Assembly: GCA_910588895.1 (NCBI GenBank)
Contig: CAJUSS010000077.1
Location: forward strand, 1-13,705
Reading direction: 5' to 3'
Origin: an uncultured Lachnospiraceae bacterium
GTDB lineage: Bacteria; Bacillota; Clostridia; Lachnospirales; Lachnospiraceae
Length of the DNA: 13,705 nucleotides
The stretch's first letter is position 1. Each line of letters starts with the position of its first letter. The notes under the pieces are model-generated. The model searched no databases, was not told where the DNA came from, and worked only from the letters and a program-made list of their open reading frames with translations. Position numbers and translations under genes: made by a program. Below, piece by piece: positions 6,023-13,043 of this stretch.

Positions 6023-7387
6023 ATGATCAATATATATGAAGTGAATGAGACAAATACCATGATCGAGCATGAGAATCTGGATGTGCGCACCATCACCATG
6101 GGCATCAGCCTGTTGGATTGCGCAGATCCAGATCTTGGCGCGGTCAATGAAAAGATATATGCAAAGATCACCGGGATGGCAAAGGATCTGGTGGCTACAG
6201 GCCAGGCGATCGAACGGGATTTCGGGATCCCGATCGTGAACAAGAGGATCTCGGTCACACCGATCGCATTGGTGGGCGCGTCCGCCTGCAAGTGCCCGGA
6301 GGATTTTGTGACGATCGCCCGGACCTTGGACAAGGCGGCGGGGGAGGTAGGGGTCAATTTTATCGGCGGCTATTCCGCTCTGGTGAGCAAGGGGATGACC
6401 AGGGCCGAGAAGGATCTGATCTGCTCGATCCCCCAGGCGTTAGCCCAGACTGAGCGGGTCTGCAGCTCGGTCAATGTGGGTTCCACCAAGTGCGGGCTGA
6501 ACATGGACGCAGTGGAGCTGATGGGCCGGATCATCAAGGAGACGGCCCAGGCCACAAAAGAGCGGGATTCCTTCGGCTGCACAAAGCTGGTGGTATTTTG
6601 CAACGCGCCGGATGACAATCCTTTCATGGCAGGCGCCTTTCACGGCGTGACCGAGGCGGACGGGGTCATCAATGTAGGCGTCAGCGGCCCCGGTGTGGTG
6701 AAGGTGGCCTTAGAGAGGGCCAGAGGGAAGGATTTTGAGGTGCTGTGCGAGACGATCAAAAAGACGGCTTTTAAGATCACACGGATCGGACAGCTGGTGG
6801 CCCAGGAGGCCTCCAAGCGGTTGGGCGTGCCCTTTGGGATCATCGATCTTTCTCTGGCGCCCACCCCGGCGGTGGGGGACAGCGTGGCGGAGATCTTGCA
6901 GGAGATCGGTCTGGAGCGGGTAGGCGCACCGGGGACCACGGCTGCTCTGGCTATGCTGAACGACCAGGTGAAAAAGGGCGGCGTGATGGCCTCCTCTTAT
7001 GTAGGGGGACTTAGCGGAGCTTTCATCCCGGTCAGCGAGGACCAGGGGATGATCGATGCGGTGAACGCAGGCGCTCTGACCTTGGAAAAGCTGGAGGCCA
7101 TGACCTGTGTCTGTTCGGTAGGGCTGGATATGATCGCTGTCCCGGGGGATACCCCGGCCTCCTCGATCGCGGGGATCATCGCGGACGAGGCGGCGATCGG
7201 CATGGTGAACCAGAAGACCACAGCGGTCCGTCTGATCCCGGCGGTCGGAAAGAGTGTGGGCGATACGGTGGAGTTTGGCGGGCTTTTAGGCTTTGGGCCG
7301 GTCATGGCTGTGAATCCATTTTCCTGTGAGCGGTTTGTCACAAGAGGCGGGCGGATCCCAGCGCCCATCCACAGTTTCAAGAATTAG
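6023..7387 (+). CDS. UPF0210 (PFL-like, DUF711) family protein
   Basis: This 454-residue protein is full length for UPF0210 (about 450). Conserved blocks include VRTITMGISLLDCADP near the N-terminus, GIPIVNKRISVTPIALVGAS, VNFIGGYSALVSKG, SSVNVGSTKCGLNMDAV and GVSGPGVVKVALERA. Databases call it PFL family because of fold similarity to pyruvate formate-lyase, but no glycyl-radical motif is evident and its reaction is unknown. It sits directly behind the ACT-domain gene in the same operon. AGAGGA about 6 nt before the ATG is the likely ribosome binding site. It has no signal peptide or membrane segments, so is probably cytoplasmic. Confidence 0.9.
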   Translation: MINIYEVNETNTMIEHENLDVRTITMGISLLDCADPDLGAVNEKIYAKITGMAKDLVATGQAIERDFGIPIVNKRISVTPIALVGASACKCPEDFVTIARTLDKAAGEVGVNFIGGYSALVSKGMTRAEKDLICSIPQALAQTERVCSSVNVGSTKCGLNMDAVELMGRIIKETAQATKERDSFGCTKLVVFCNAPDDNPFMAGAFHGVTEADGVINVGVSGPGVVKVALERARGKDFEVLCETIKKTAFKITRIGQLVAQEASKRLGVPFGIIDLSLAPTPAVGDSVAEILQEIGLERVGAPGTTAALAMLNDQVKKGGVMASSYVGGLSGAFIPVSEDQGMIDAVNAGALTLEKLEAMTCVCSVGLDMIAVPGDTPASSIAGIIADEAAIGMVNQKTTAVRLIPAVGKSVGDTVEFGGLLGFGPVMAVNPFSCERFVTRGGRIPAPIHSFKN

Positions 7388-7399
7388 ACGGGGGCGGGT

Positions 7400-8056
7400 A
7401 TGAGACTATATTTGATCCGCCATGGGCGTCAATGCAGCAAGCTGTGCAATGTAGATGTGGACTTAAGCGAAGCCGGTTATCAGCAGTCAGTCCTTTTAGG
7501 GCAGCGCACGGCCCAGGATGGGATACAGGTGGTCTATTCCAGCGGTTTAAAACGGGCGATCCAGACGGCGCAGATCGCCAATTATTACTGGAATGTGGAG
7601 CATTTTATGTACCCGGAGCTCAGGGAGATCTCCTACGGGGAGATGGAGGGGCTGAGCGATGCGCAGATCGCAGTGAAGTTTGCGGACTTTAAAGCCGAGC
7701 AGCAGAAGATGGAATATGATATCCCCTATCCCGGCGGGGAGAGCGCAGGGGATGTGGTGCGCCGGGTGATCCCGGTGTTCCGGCAGATCGCGGAGAGCGG
7801 CTACCAGAAGGTGGCAGTGGTGACCCACGGAGGCGTGATCCGCAGCATGGTAGCCCACTATATGGGGCTGGATCTGTCGAAATGGAGGACATTGGGCAGC
7901 AGGCTGGAAAATTGCAGCATCACGGAATTAGAATGGCATCCGTCCAGCAGGAGGTTCACGCTGGAGCGGTTTAACGATCATGCCCACCTTTCGGTCTATC
8001 CGGAGCTTTTGCGGGAGGCATGGGTCGAGGAGGAGATGGGACCGCCGTTACAGTAG
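7400..8056 (+). CDS. Histidine phosphatase superfamily protein (phosphoglycerate-mutase-like)
   Basis: This 218-residue protein has the catalytic RHG at 7-9 (LIRHGRQCSK) and SSGLKRAIQTA, placing the second Arg at 52. The acidic block REISYGEMEG (75-84) holds the likely proton donor, PGGES lies near 111-115 and the second catalytic His is in VTHGGVIRSM (H143). The order is that of the PhoE/CobC-like phosphatase branch; substrate cannot be told from sequence. It starts 12 bp after the UPF0210 stop, behind a G-rich site, so it is co-transcribed. Alpha-ribazole phosphatase is a possible alternative, but no cobalamin genes are nearby. Confidence 0.85.
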   Translation: MRLYLIRHGRQCSKLCNVDVDLSEAGYQQSVLLGQRTAQDGIQVVYSSGLKRAIQTAQIANYYWNVEHFMYPELREISYGEMEGLSDAQIAVKFADFKAEQQKMEYDIPYPGGESAGDVVRRVIPVFRQIAESGYQKVAVVTHGGVIRSMVAHYMGLDLSKWRTLGSRLENCSITELEWHPSSRRFTLERFNDHAHLSVYPELLREAWVEEEMGPPLQ

Positions 8057-8087
8057 ATGGGCATGAGATAGGGATGTTGGAGGCCGC

Positions 8088-9476
8088 ATGGGAGAAAAAG
8101 ATAGGAGAGAGCTGGAGCAGGCCTTGCGGGAGTATCTGGATAAAGAGCTGCTCCAGCTTTTGTTCAGCGATCCGAAGGATAGAAAAAAGCATCAGAAGGC
8201 GAAGGTACGTCCGCTGCTCGTAAAGGGGCAGCTAATTTTTCAGGTGGAGGAATTTATCGGGAAGCAGGTGTTCCACAAGAACCTTTCCGCCGCAGCCGCA
8301 GCAGAGGAGCTGGCAGTGCTTTTGCAGGATGACTTTGGCCGATGTGAGATCTGGTCGGAAAAGGGCTGGGGCCAGGTACTGGTGAGCAAGAAGGGGAAGG
8401 TCACGGTCAAGAGGAAACGGAAGATCCAGGCGGGGAGAACTGCGGGGACGGCTGAGATGACGGGGATGGCAGGAGAGTATGCGGCTGGGATAGGGCAGAC
8501 CGGAACGGGTATGGGAAAGACTGGACAGACCATGCCGGAAGGCATGAAAAAGACTGAGGTGACCATGCCGGCAGAAGGGATGGTGCTGGGATCGGCAGAA
8601 GACGCACGATCGTCTGCGATACGACTGGCCAGAGACATGCAGCTTGCAGAGCGTCTGTCCCACGACCGAAGGAAAGCCTACATCCTGCAGGAGGGCCATC
8701 CGGTACCGTTCCTGCAAGATCTAGGCGTGATGACGGAGACGGGAAAGGTAGTCCGGGCCAAGTATGATAAGTTCCGCCAGATCAACCGGTTCCTGGAATT
8801 TATCCAGGATATCCTGCCCCAGCTCTCGAAGGACCAAGAAAATGTGATCATCGATTTCGGCTGCGGGAAATCCTATCTGACCTTTGCCCTGTACTATTAC
8901 CTGACGGCGGTCAAAAGCTATCCGGTCCGTGTGATCGGGCTGGATCTAAAGCAGGAGGTGATCGACCACTGTAACCGTTTGAGCCAGAAGTACGGCTTTG
9001 ACCATCTGCAGTTCTATCATGGGGATATCGCTTCCTATGAGGGCGTGGACCATGTGGATATGGTGGTGACCCTCCATGCCTGTGACACGGCCACCGACTA
9101 CGCCCTGGCCAAGGCAGTAGCCTGGAGAGCGAAGGTGATCTTATCGGTCCCCTGCTGCCAGCATGAATGGAACCGGCAGATGAAAAATGAGCTGATGGAG
9201 CCCATCCTCCACTACGGACTTTTAAAAGAGCGGATCGCCGCGCTGTATACCGACGGTCTTAGGGCGGAGCTTTTGGAGCACGCCGGCTATCGGACCCAGG
9301 TGCTGGAGTTCATCGATATGGAGCACACGCCCAAGAACATCCTGATCCGGGCCGTGAGGCAGGAAAAGCCCAAGGACAATGAGGCAAAGATCAAAAGGAT
9401 CCTGGAGTTTTGGGAGGTGGAGCCTACCTTGGCCAGGCTTTTGTTAGATGACCGGCCAGCTCTTGGAAATGTTTAG
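8088..9476 (+). CDS. Class I SAM-dependent methyltransferase (Methyltransf_32-like) with low-complexity linker
   Basis: This is a 462-residue protein. The C-terminal half (about 195-425) is a class I methyltransferase: motif I is VIIDFGCGKSYL (253-264), the acidic strand end is IGLDL (283-287), and the signatures LHACDTATD (329-337) and VPCCQHEW (354-361) match the PF13679/GSTCD-like group. These are thought to modify RNA or protein; the substrate here is unknown. The N-terminal 110 residues are a smaller basic domain I do not recognise. Residues about 112-170 are an unusual linker rich in Gly, Thr and Met, with the DNA repeat GACCATGCCGG inside. GGAGG lies 4 nt before the ATG, 31 bp after the phosphatase gene. 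It is the last gene of the operon. Confidence 0.82.
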   Translation: MGEKDRRELEQALREYLDKELLQLLFSDPKDRKKHQKAKVRPLLVKGQLIFQVEEFIGKQVFHKNLSAAAAAEELAVLLQDDFGRCEIWSEKGWGQVLVSKKGKVTVKRKRKIQAGRTAGTAEMTGMAGEYAAGIGQTGTGMGKTGQTMPEGMKKTEVTMPAEGMVLGSAEDARSSAIRLARDMQLAERLSHDRRKAYILQEGHPVPFLQDLGVMTETGKVVRAKYDKFRQINRFLEFIQDILPQLSKDQENVIIDFGCGKSYLTFALYYYLTAVKSYPVRVIGLDLKQEVIDHCNRLSQKYGFDHLQFYHGDIASYEGVDHVDMVVTLHACDTATDYALAKAVAWRAKVILSVPCCQHEWNRQMKNELMEPILHYGLLKERIAALYTDGLRAELLEHAGYRTQVLEFIDMEHTPKNILIRAVRQEKPKDNEAKIKRILEFWEVEPTLARLLLDDRPALGNV

Positions 9477-9497
9477 AAATATATAAGAATGTTCTAG

Positions 9498-9526
9498 TTG
9501 CTTTTGGGAGAGCGAGGATGTATAAT
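9498..9526 (+). promoter_or_regulatory. Promoter for the Bax-inhibitor-1 family gene
   Basis: TTGCTT (9498-9503) and a perfect TATAAT (9521-9526) are 17 bp apart, predicting a start near 9533 and a leader of about 117 nt. Confidence 0.65.
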
Positions 9527-9605
9527 GAAGGATAACGGAACGCCAAGGCGTGAAGTTGTCTGTCACTTGCTATCTATGGCTGGAGGTGCATAGGAGGTTT
9601 TGTGC

Positions 9606-9635
9606 ATGAGAGCCAGAGCGATAGGATATTTATGA
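9606..9635 (+). CDS. Possible 9-residue leader peptide MRARAIGYL
   Basis: A short frame starts at ATG 9606, 8 nt after a perfect AGGAGG (9592-9597), and stops at TGA 9633-9635. The stop overlaps ATG 9632 in the four bases ATGA, and that ATG is in frame with the membrane protein gene. The same AGGAGGTTTT-then-ATGA module recurs at 9636-9653 as the gene's own start. The short frame may be translated and couple or limit downstream translation. It is too short for homology and could be an accidental by-product of a local duplication. Confidence 0.35.
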   Translation: MRARAIGYL

Positions 9636-9649
9636 AGGAGGTTTTCGTT

Positions 9650-10366
9650 ATGAATGATGACTGGATGGGTATGTATCCACAGGGACAGAGCGTCCATGCA
9701 CCGGCGATAAGCCTTGGTGCTTATACGTCCAGGACCTTTGGGTGGATGTTCGCGGGATTGCTGACCACCTTTTTGGTCGCGATCTCAGGGTATATGACGG
9801 GATGGATCGCGCTGGTCACCTTTATCCCGGGCTGGCATTATGTCCTGCTCTTTGCGGAGCTGGGCACGGTCCTTTACATGACGGCCAGGATCCAGAAGAT
9901 CGGTGTGGGGACGGCCAGAGCTCTGTTCTTTGTCTATGCGGCATTGAACGGGATCGTGTTCTCTCTGTATTTCCTGCTCTTTGATCTGGCATCCATGGTG
10001 CTGGTCTTTGGCGCCACGGCTTTGTTCTTTGGGATCATGGCGGCGATGGGACGTTTCATGAACTTAGATTTCAGCAAGTTCCTTCCGTTCATGACGGCAG
10101 GGCTGATCTTTCTGGCAGGCTTCTGGCTGTTGTCCATGTTCATCAACCTGAGCCAGTTCGAGATGATCGCCTGCACGATCGGGATCTTCCTGTTCTTAGG
10201 GTATACGGCATATGATACCCATAAGATCAAAGAATATTATGCCTACTACAGCCATGACGACGTGATGCTCTCCAAGGCATCGATCTTCTCGGCGCTGGCG
10301 CTGTACCTTGATTTTATCAATCTGTTCGTCTATCTGCTGCGCATCCTGGGAAGGAAAAAGAACTGA
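9650..10366 (+). CDS. Bax inhibitor-1 / YetJ family membrane protein
   Basis: This 238-residue protein is nearly all hydrophobic, with about seven membrane helices (roughly 32-50, 52-70, 72-80, 89-110, 113-135, 145-165, 172-187 and 210-232, some of which may merge). The family signature FLGYTAYDTHKIKEYY places an Asp at 189 and ALYLDFINLFVYLLRI an Asp at 221; in Bacillus YetJ the equivalent Asp pair gates a pH-sensitive calcium leak. Length fits the family. I chose ATG 9650 because AAGGAGG (9635-9641) lies 8 nt upstream. An in-frame ATG at 9632 would add six residues, and a GTG at 9602 sixteen. It has its own promoter and leader, separate from the preceding operon. The physiological role in Clostridia is not settled. 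Confidence 0.9.
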   Translation: MNDDWMGMYPQGQSVHAPAISLGAYTSRTFGWMFAGLLTTFLVAISGYMTGWIALVTFIPGWHYVLLFAELGTVLYMTARIQKIGVGTARALFFVYAALNGIVFSLYFLLFDLASMVLVFGATALFFGIMAAMGRFMNLDFSKFLPFMTAGLIFLAGFWLLSMFINLSQFEMIACTIGIFLFLGYTAYDTHKIKEYYAYYSHDDVMLSKASIFSALALYLDFINLFVYLLRILGRKKN

Positions 10367-10440
10367 TCGGGACATGGTATGGGGCAGCCTATCTAAGACT
10401 GGCGGCGTTTTAGCGGCGCTGATCCATAAACATCATATGT

Positions 10441-10557
10441 GCATAAAAGAGGAGCTGTCGCAAAATGCAGCTTATACACAAGCTATGGACGCGGTCTTTG
10501 TGATCTAAACGCCTTATCTTGTATATAGCAGCTGTTTTGCGGCAGCTCCTTTTGTGC
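10441..10557. terminator. Long imperfect inverted repeat between convergent genes
   Basis: Arms 10441-10482 and 10518-10557 pair along almost their whole length, interrupted by three 2-nt bulges and a few mismatches, around a 35-nt loop. The plus-strand 3' arm ends in CTCCTTTTG, and the other strand ends similarly in CTCCTCTTTTA. The element can thus terminate both the membrane protein gene and tmcAL. It is longer than a normal terminator and could also be a dispersed palindromic repeat. I see no gene in the rest of 10367-10633. Confidence 0.65.
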
Positions 10558-10633
10558 GTGGATATGCTGCCTTGACCGACATGGATGCTCTTGGCCAAGG
10601 CATAAAGCATCGCGCCGGAAAGGTCCAGGGCCT

Positions 10634-12010
10634 CTACAGCACCAGGACCGGCCGCCGGTACTCATCTGTCAGCGTGATCTTGTATCGCTGCTGTACCAGG
10701 CCGTGATAGACATGGGAGCAGTAGATATCCTGGTCCCACAACCTGCGGGCTTGTGGGGAAAGGAGCTTTGGCGCGTCGGCGGCCTTGGCGATCAGCGGGA
10801 TGGTGCTCTTTTCCTTGATGGCCCGCAGCAGGGGCGCGGCGGAGCGCTTGAAGCCCAGTATCCGGGCATAGGAGCAGTAGCCGGACTGGCGGTACATCTC
10901 CATATCTTCCTTCCGGATGCGCAAGAGCAGGTGGAGCAGCCCGCGGCTGATGCGGGTATAGGTGTATTGCTTCGTCTTTAACCCCATGATCTGTTCTGAA
11001 AAAGATCTGGGGCGGCCGCAGAGCTCACGGATCCGTCCGGCCAGCTCCGGCGAGATATCGGAAAAGTCCTCAAAGGGGATCTTCTCCTGTATGCAGGATA
11101 AGATCCGGTAATTTAAGATGGAGGAACCGTCATCCGGATGGATCGGGAGCAGCTTGCCGGATGTATACAGCGGATGGAGATCCGGAGGCAGCTGCTCTAA
11201 GATCTGGGAGGACAGCAGAGATGAGCAGCCGGTCCGGTCAGACCGCATCTGAGCTGAGCGGTCATACTGGCTTGTACAGGAAGATGTTCCTGTCAGATCC
11301 TGTCCGGGAGAAAGTAGGAGCGGGTCGGCTTGTGAGGTGGGACAGAGCGCAAAGATCGCCCTGCGGAGTGCGGAGGCAGAAGCAAACCGTGCCGCCTCCC
11401 CCTTCGGCAGCAGCCGATCATCATGATAGCCCAGGCCGTCTCGTTTGATGGTAAAGGGCTCCATAGAACTTTTCTGCCGCAGGATCGCTTTTATATATTC
11501 GATCCCCAAGAGGTTGTTAGGGCTGTCCAGTGCCAGAAGGATCTCTTTTGTGACTCCTCCGGCCTTCAGCGCAGCGGCCCTGGCCTGGGGATAGGAGAGG
11601 CCGCGGCGCAGCTGTGCCTTTAGAGCATCTTTAAAGTGGGCAGACTCATCGGCCAAGGCCCTGGCCGCTCCCAGCAAGGGCCCTAATGTCCCACATTCAC
11701 TGCCAAAGGAGACCAGATCCACAGCCCCCAGCTTATGGAGCAGGGAGATCCCGCCCGATGCAAAATCCTCCGCGCTCCCTACCGCAAAAGGAGCCGGCAG
11801 CTCCAGCACCAGGTCCGCCCCGCAGGACAGCGCCATCCGGACCCGTTGAGACTTCTCAAAGATCGCGGGCTCTCCACGCTGCACAAAGTCCCCGCTCATC
11901 ACAGCCACGATGTATCCTGCGCCTGTTTGCCGTCGGGTCTCCTGGATCTGATATCGATGTCCCAGATGAAATGGATCATACTCAGCGATGATCCCAGCGA
12001 TCTTTGTCAT
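10634..12010 (-). CDS. tmcAL: tRNA(Met) cytidine acetate ligase
   Basis: This 458-residue protein belongs to the YlbM/TmcAL nucleotidyltransferase family. It activates acetate with ATP and acetylates C34 of elongator tRNA(Met) (ac4C). The N-terminal nucleotide-binding loop is GIIAEYDPFHLGH (6-18) with the HxGH motif; most members have NPF where this has DPF. Further family blocks are MSGDFVQRGEPAIF (38-51), LELPAPFAVGSAEDFA, LDSPNNLLGIEYIKA (161-175), KRDG (189-192) and SASALRRAI (211-219). Residues about 226-268 form a Ser- and Asp-rich insertion, which explains the extra length over the 415-residue Bacillus protein. Start: AAGGAG lies a few bases upstream of ATG 12010 on the minus strand. 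It is divergent from the acetate-producing pduL-ackA genes. Confidence 0.92.
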   Translation of the reverse strand: MTKIAGIIAEYDPFHLGHRYQIQETRRQTGAGYIVAVMSGDFVQRGEPAIFEKSQRVRMALSCGADLVLELPAPFAVGSAEDFASGGISLLHKLGAVDLVSFGSECGTLGPLLGAARALADESAHFKDALKAQLRRGLSYPQARAAALKAGGVTKEILLALDSPNNLLGIEYIKAILRQKSSMEPFTIKRDGLGYHDDRLLPKGEAARFASASALRRAIFALCPTSQADPLLLSPGQDLTGTSSCTSQYDRSAQMRSDRTGCSSLLSSQILEQLPPDLHPLYTSGKLLPIHPDDGSSILNYRILSCIQEKIPFEDFSDISPELAGRIRELCGRPRSFSEQIMGLKTKQYTYTRISRGLLHLLLRIRKEDMEMYRQSGYCSYARILGFKRSAAPLLRAIKEKSTIPLIAKAADAPKLLSPQARRLWDQDIYCSHVYHGLVQQRYKITLTDEYRRPVLVL

Positions 12011-12083
12011 GTAAAGCTCCTTTTTGAAATGCTCTGTATAGTCTTGGCATCCTTAGCTAAGCCATATGACTTCTTTGCGCTCC

Positions 12084-12112
12084 ATTATAATCTAAAACGA
12101 AGCAGCCGTAAA
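12084..12112 (-). promoter_or_regulatory. Promoter for tmcAL
   Basis: Read on the minus strand, TTTACG (12112-12107) and TATAAT (12089-12084) are separated by 17 bp, about 74 bp before the start codon. The 311-base gap 12011-12321 holds this promoter, the divergent pduL promoter, and no gene that I can support. Confidence 0.5.
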
Positions 12113-12229
12113 GGCTTCTTTCTTTTTCTGACCATTTGATGATATAGTGGCAGGCCACCCTGCCCCTGCCAAACCGCCGCTATCCCCTACGTGTTTTATA
12201 AAAAGTGCAAATTAATTGTTGTGCAAGTC

Positions 12230-12258
12230 TTGAAAAAACCTGGAAAAGCACATAAAAT
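12230..12258 (+). promoter_or_regulatory. Promoter for pduL-ackA
   Basis: TTGAAA (12230-12235) and TAAAAT (12253-12258) are 17 bp apart. The leader contains a small hairpin, CCAAC (12271-12275) with GTTGG (12280-12284), before the ribosome binding site TAGGAGAG near 12305. Confidence 0.6.
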
Positions 12259-12321
12259 AAAAGATATACTCCAACTTTTGTTGGTCAAGATCAATTATCA
12301 AAGATAGGAGAGATCAGAGCG

Positions 12322-12891
12322 ATGAGATTTTTAGTTGAGACTTCTGCGCGTCACGTACATGTAACTAAGGAAGACCTGGCCACTTTGTTTGGTGAGGGCT
12401 ATGAGCTGACCTGGAAGAAGGACCTTTCCCAGCCCGGGCAGTTTGCCTGTGAGGAGAGAGTGACGGTTGTTGGCCCGAAAAAGGAATTAAAGGGCGTGTC
12501 CATCTTAGGGCCCTGCCGCAACGCGACCCAGGTAGAGTTATCCTTGACCGATGCCCGTTCCATCGGCGTTGCAGCTCCTGTCCGCGAATCCGGCGACCTG
12601 GCAGGCAGCGCGCCCTGTAAGCTGATCGGTCCCAAGGGTGAGGTGGAGATCTTAGAGGGCGTTATCGCCGCGAAGCGCCACATCCATGCGACCAAAGCAG
12701 ATGCAGAGCAGCTGGGCGTGACCAATGGTGAGATCGTTTCCGTAAAGTTGGATACCGATGGCAGGAGCTTGGTGTTCGGCGATGTGGTGGTCCGCGTCAG
12801 CGACAGCTATGCCCTGGCGATGCACATCGATACCGATGAGTCCAATGCAGCAGGCTGCGGAAGAGAGGTGTACGGCGAGATCGTGAAATGA
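12322..12891 (+). CDS. pduL: PduL-type phosphate acyltransferase
   Basis: This 189-residue protein interconverts acyl-CoA plus phosphate with acyl phosphate plus CoA. Here it probably makes acetyl phosphate for AckA. Expected zinc ligands are present: SARHVHVT (H11, H13), AKRHIHAT (H120, H122) and AMHIDTDE (H168). The catalytic Arg is likely R66 in ILGPCRN. The protein contains the two beta-barrel repeats of the family and lacks the N-terminal encapsulation extension of microcompartment PduL (about 210 residues), so it should be a free cytosolic enzyme. It is unrelated to Pta, which does the same job in most bacteria. It has its own promoter and is followed after 152 bp by ackA. Confidence 0.9.
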   Translation: MRFLVETSARHVHVTKEDLATLFGEGYELTWKKDLSQPGQFACEERVTVVGPKKELKGVSILGPCRNATQVELSLTDARSIGVAAPVRESGDLAGSAPCKLIGPKGEVEILEGVIAAKRHIHATKADAEQLGVTNGEIVSVKLDTDGRSLVFGDVVVRVSDSYALAMHIDTDESNAAGCGREVYGEIVK

Positions 12892-12921
12892 TGGCTCGTG
12901 AACGTTCAGGGCATCAAGGCA

Positions 12922-13003
12922 GCGGCAGAGGCTCTTTGTGAGCACAGAGTCTGTCCGCCTCAGCGCTTAAAAAGATGAGCGCAGATGATCCGTACAGATC
13001 ATC
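12922..13003 (+). promoter_or_regulatory. Two stem-loops in the pduL-ackA gap
   Basis: The first pairs GCGGCAGAGGCTC (12922-12934) with GAGTCTGTCCGC (12947-12958) with small bulges. The second pairs GATGATC (12984-12990) with GATCATC (12997-13003) perfectly around a 6-nt loop. Neither is followed by a clean T-run, so these may tune message processing or ackA translation instead of ending transcription. No ackA promoter stands out. Confidence 0.4.
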
Positions 13004-13043
13004 CATTAAAATTAAGAGAGACCGGAAGGAGAACAGATCTATC

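Noticed and set aside
9602..9649. N-terminally longer membrane protein starting at GTG 9602
   Set aside because: The extra 16 residues are polar and unlike the family, and the perfect AAGGAGG at 9635 supports ATG 9650.
10308..10665. Small open frames on both strands in the convergent gap
   Set aside because: They are generated by the inverted repeat, lack ribosome binding sites and show no recognisable domain.
12101..12130. Plus-strand terminator with T-rich tail near 12120
   Set aside because: The stem is only about 6 bp with a bulge, it overlaps the tmcAL promoter, and there is no plus-strand gene upstream to terminate.
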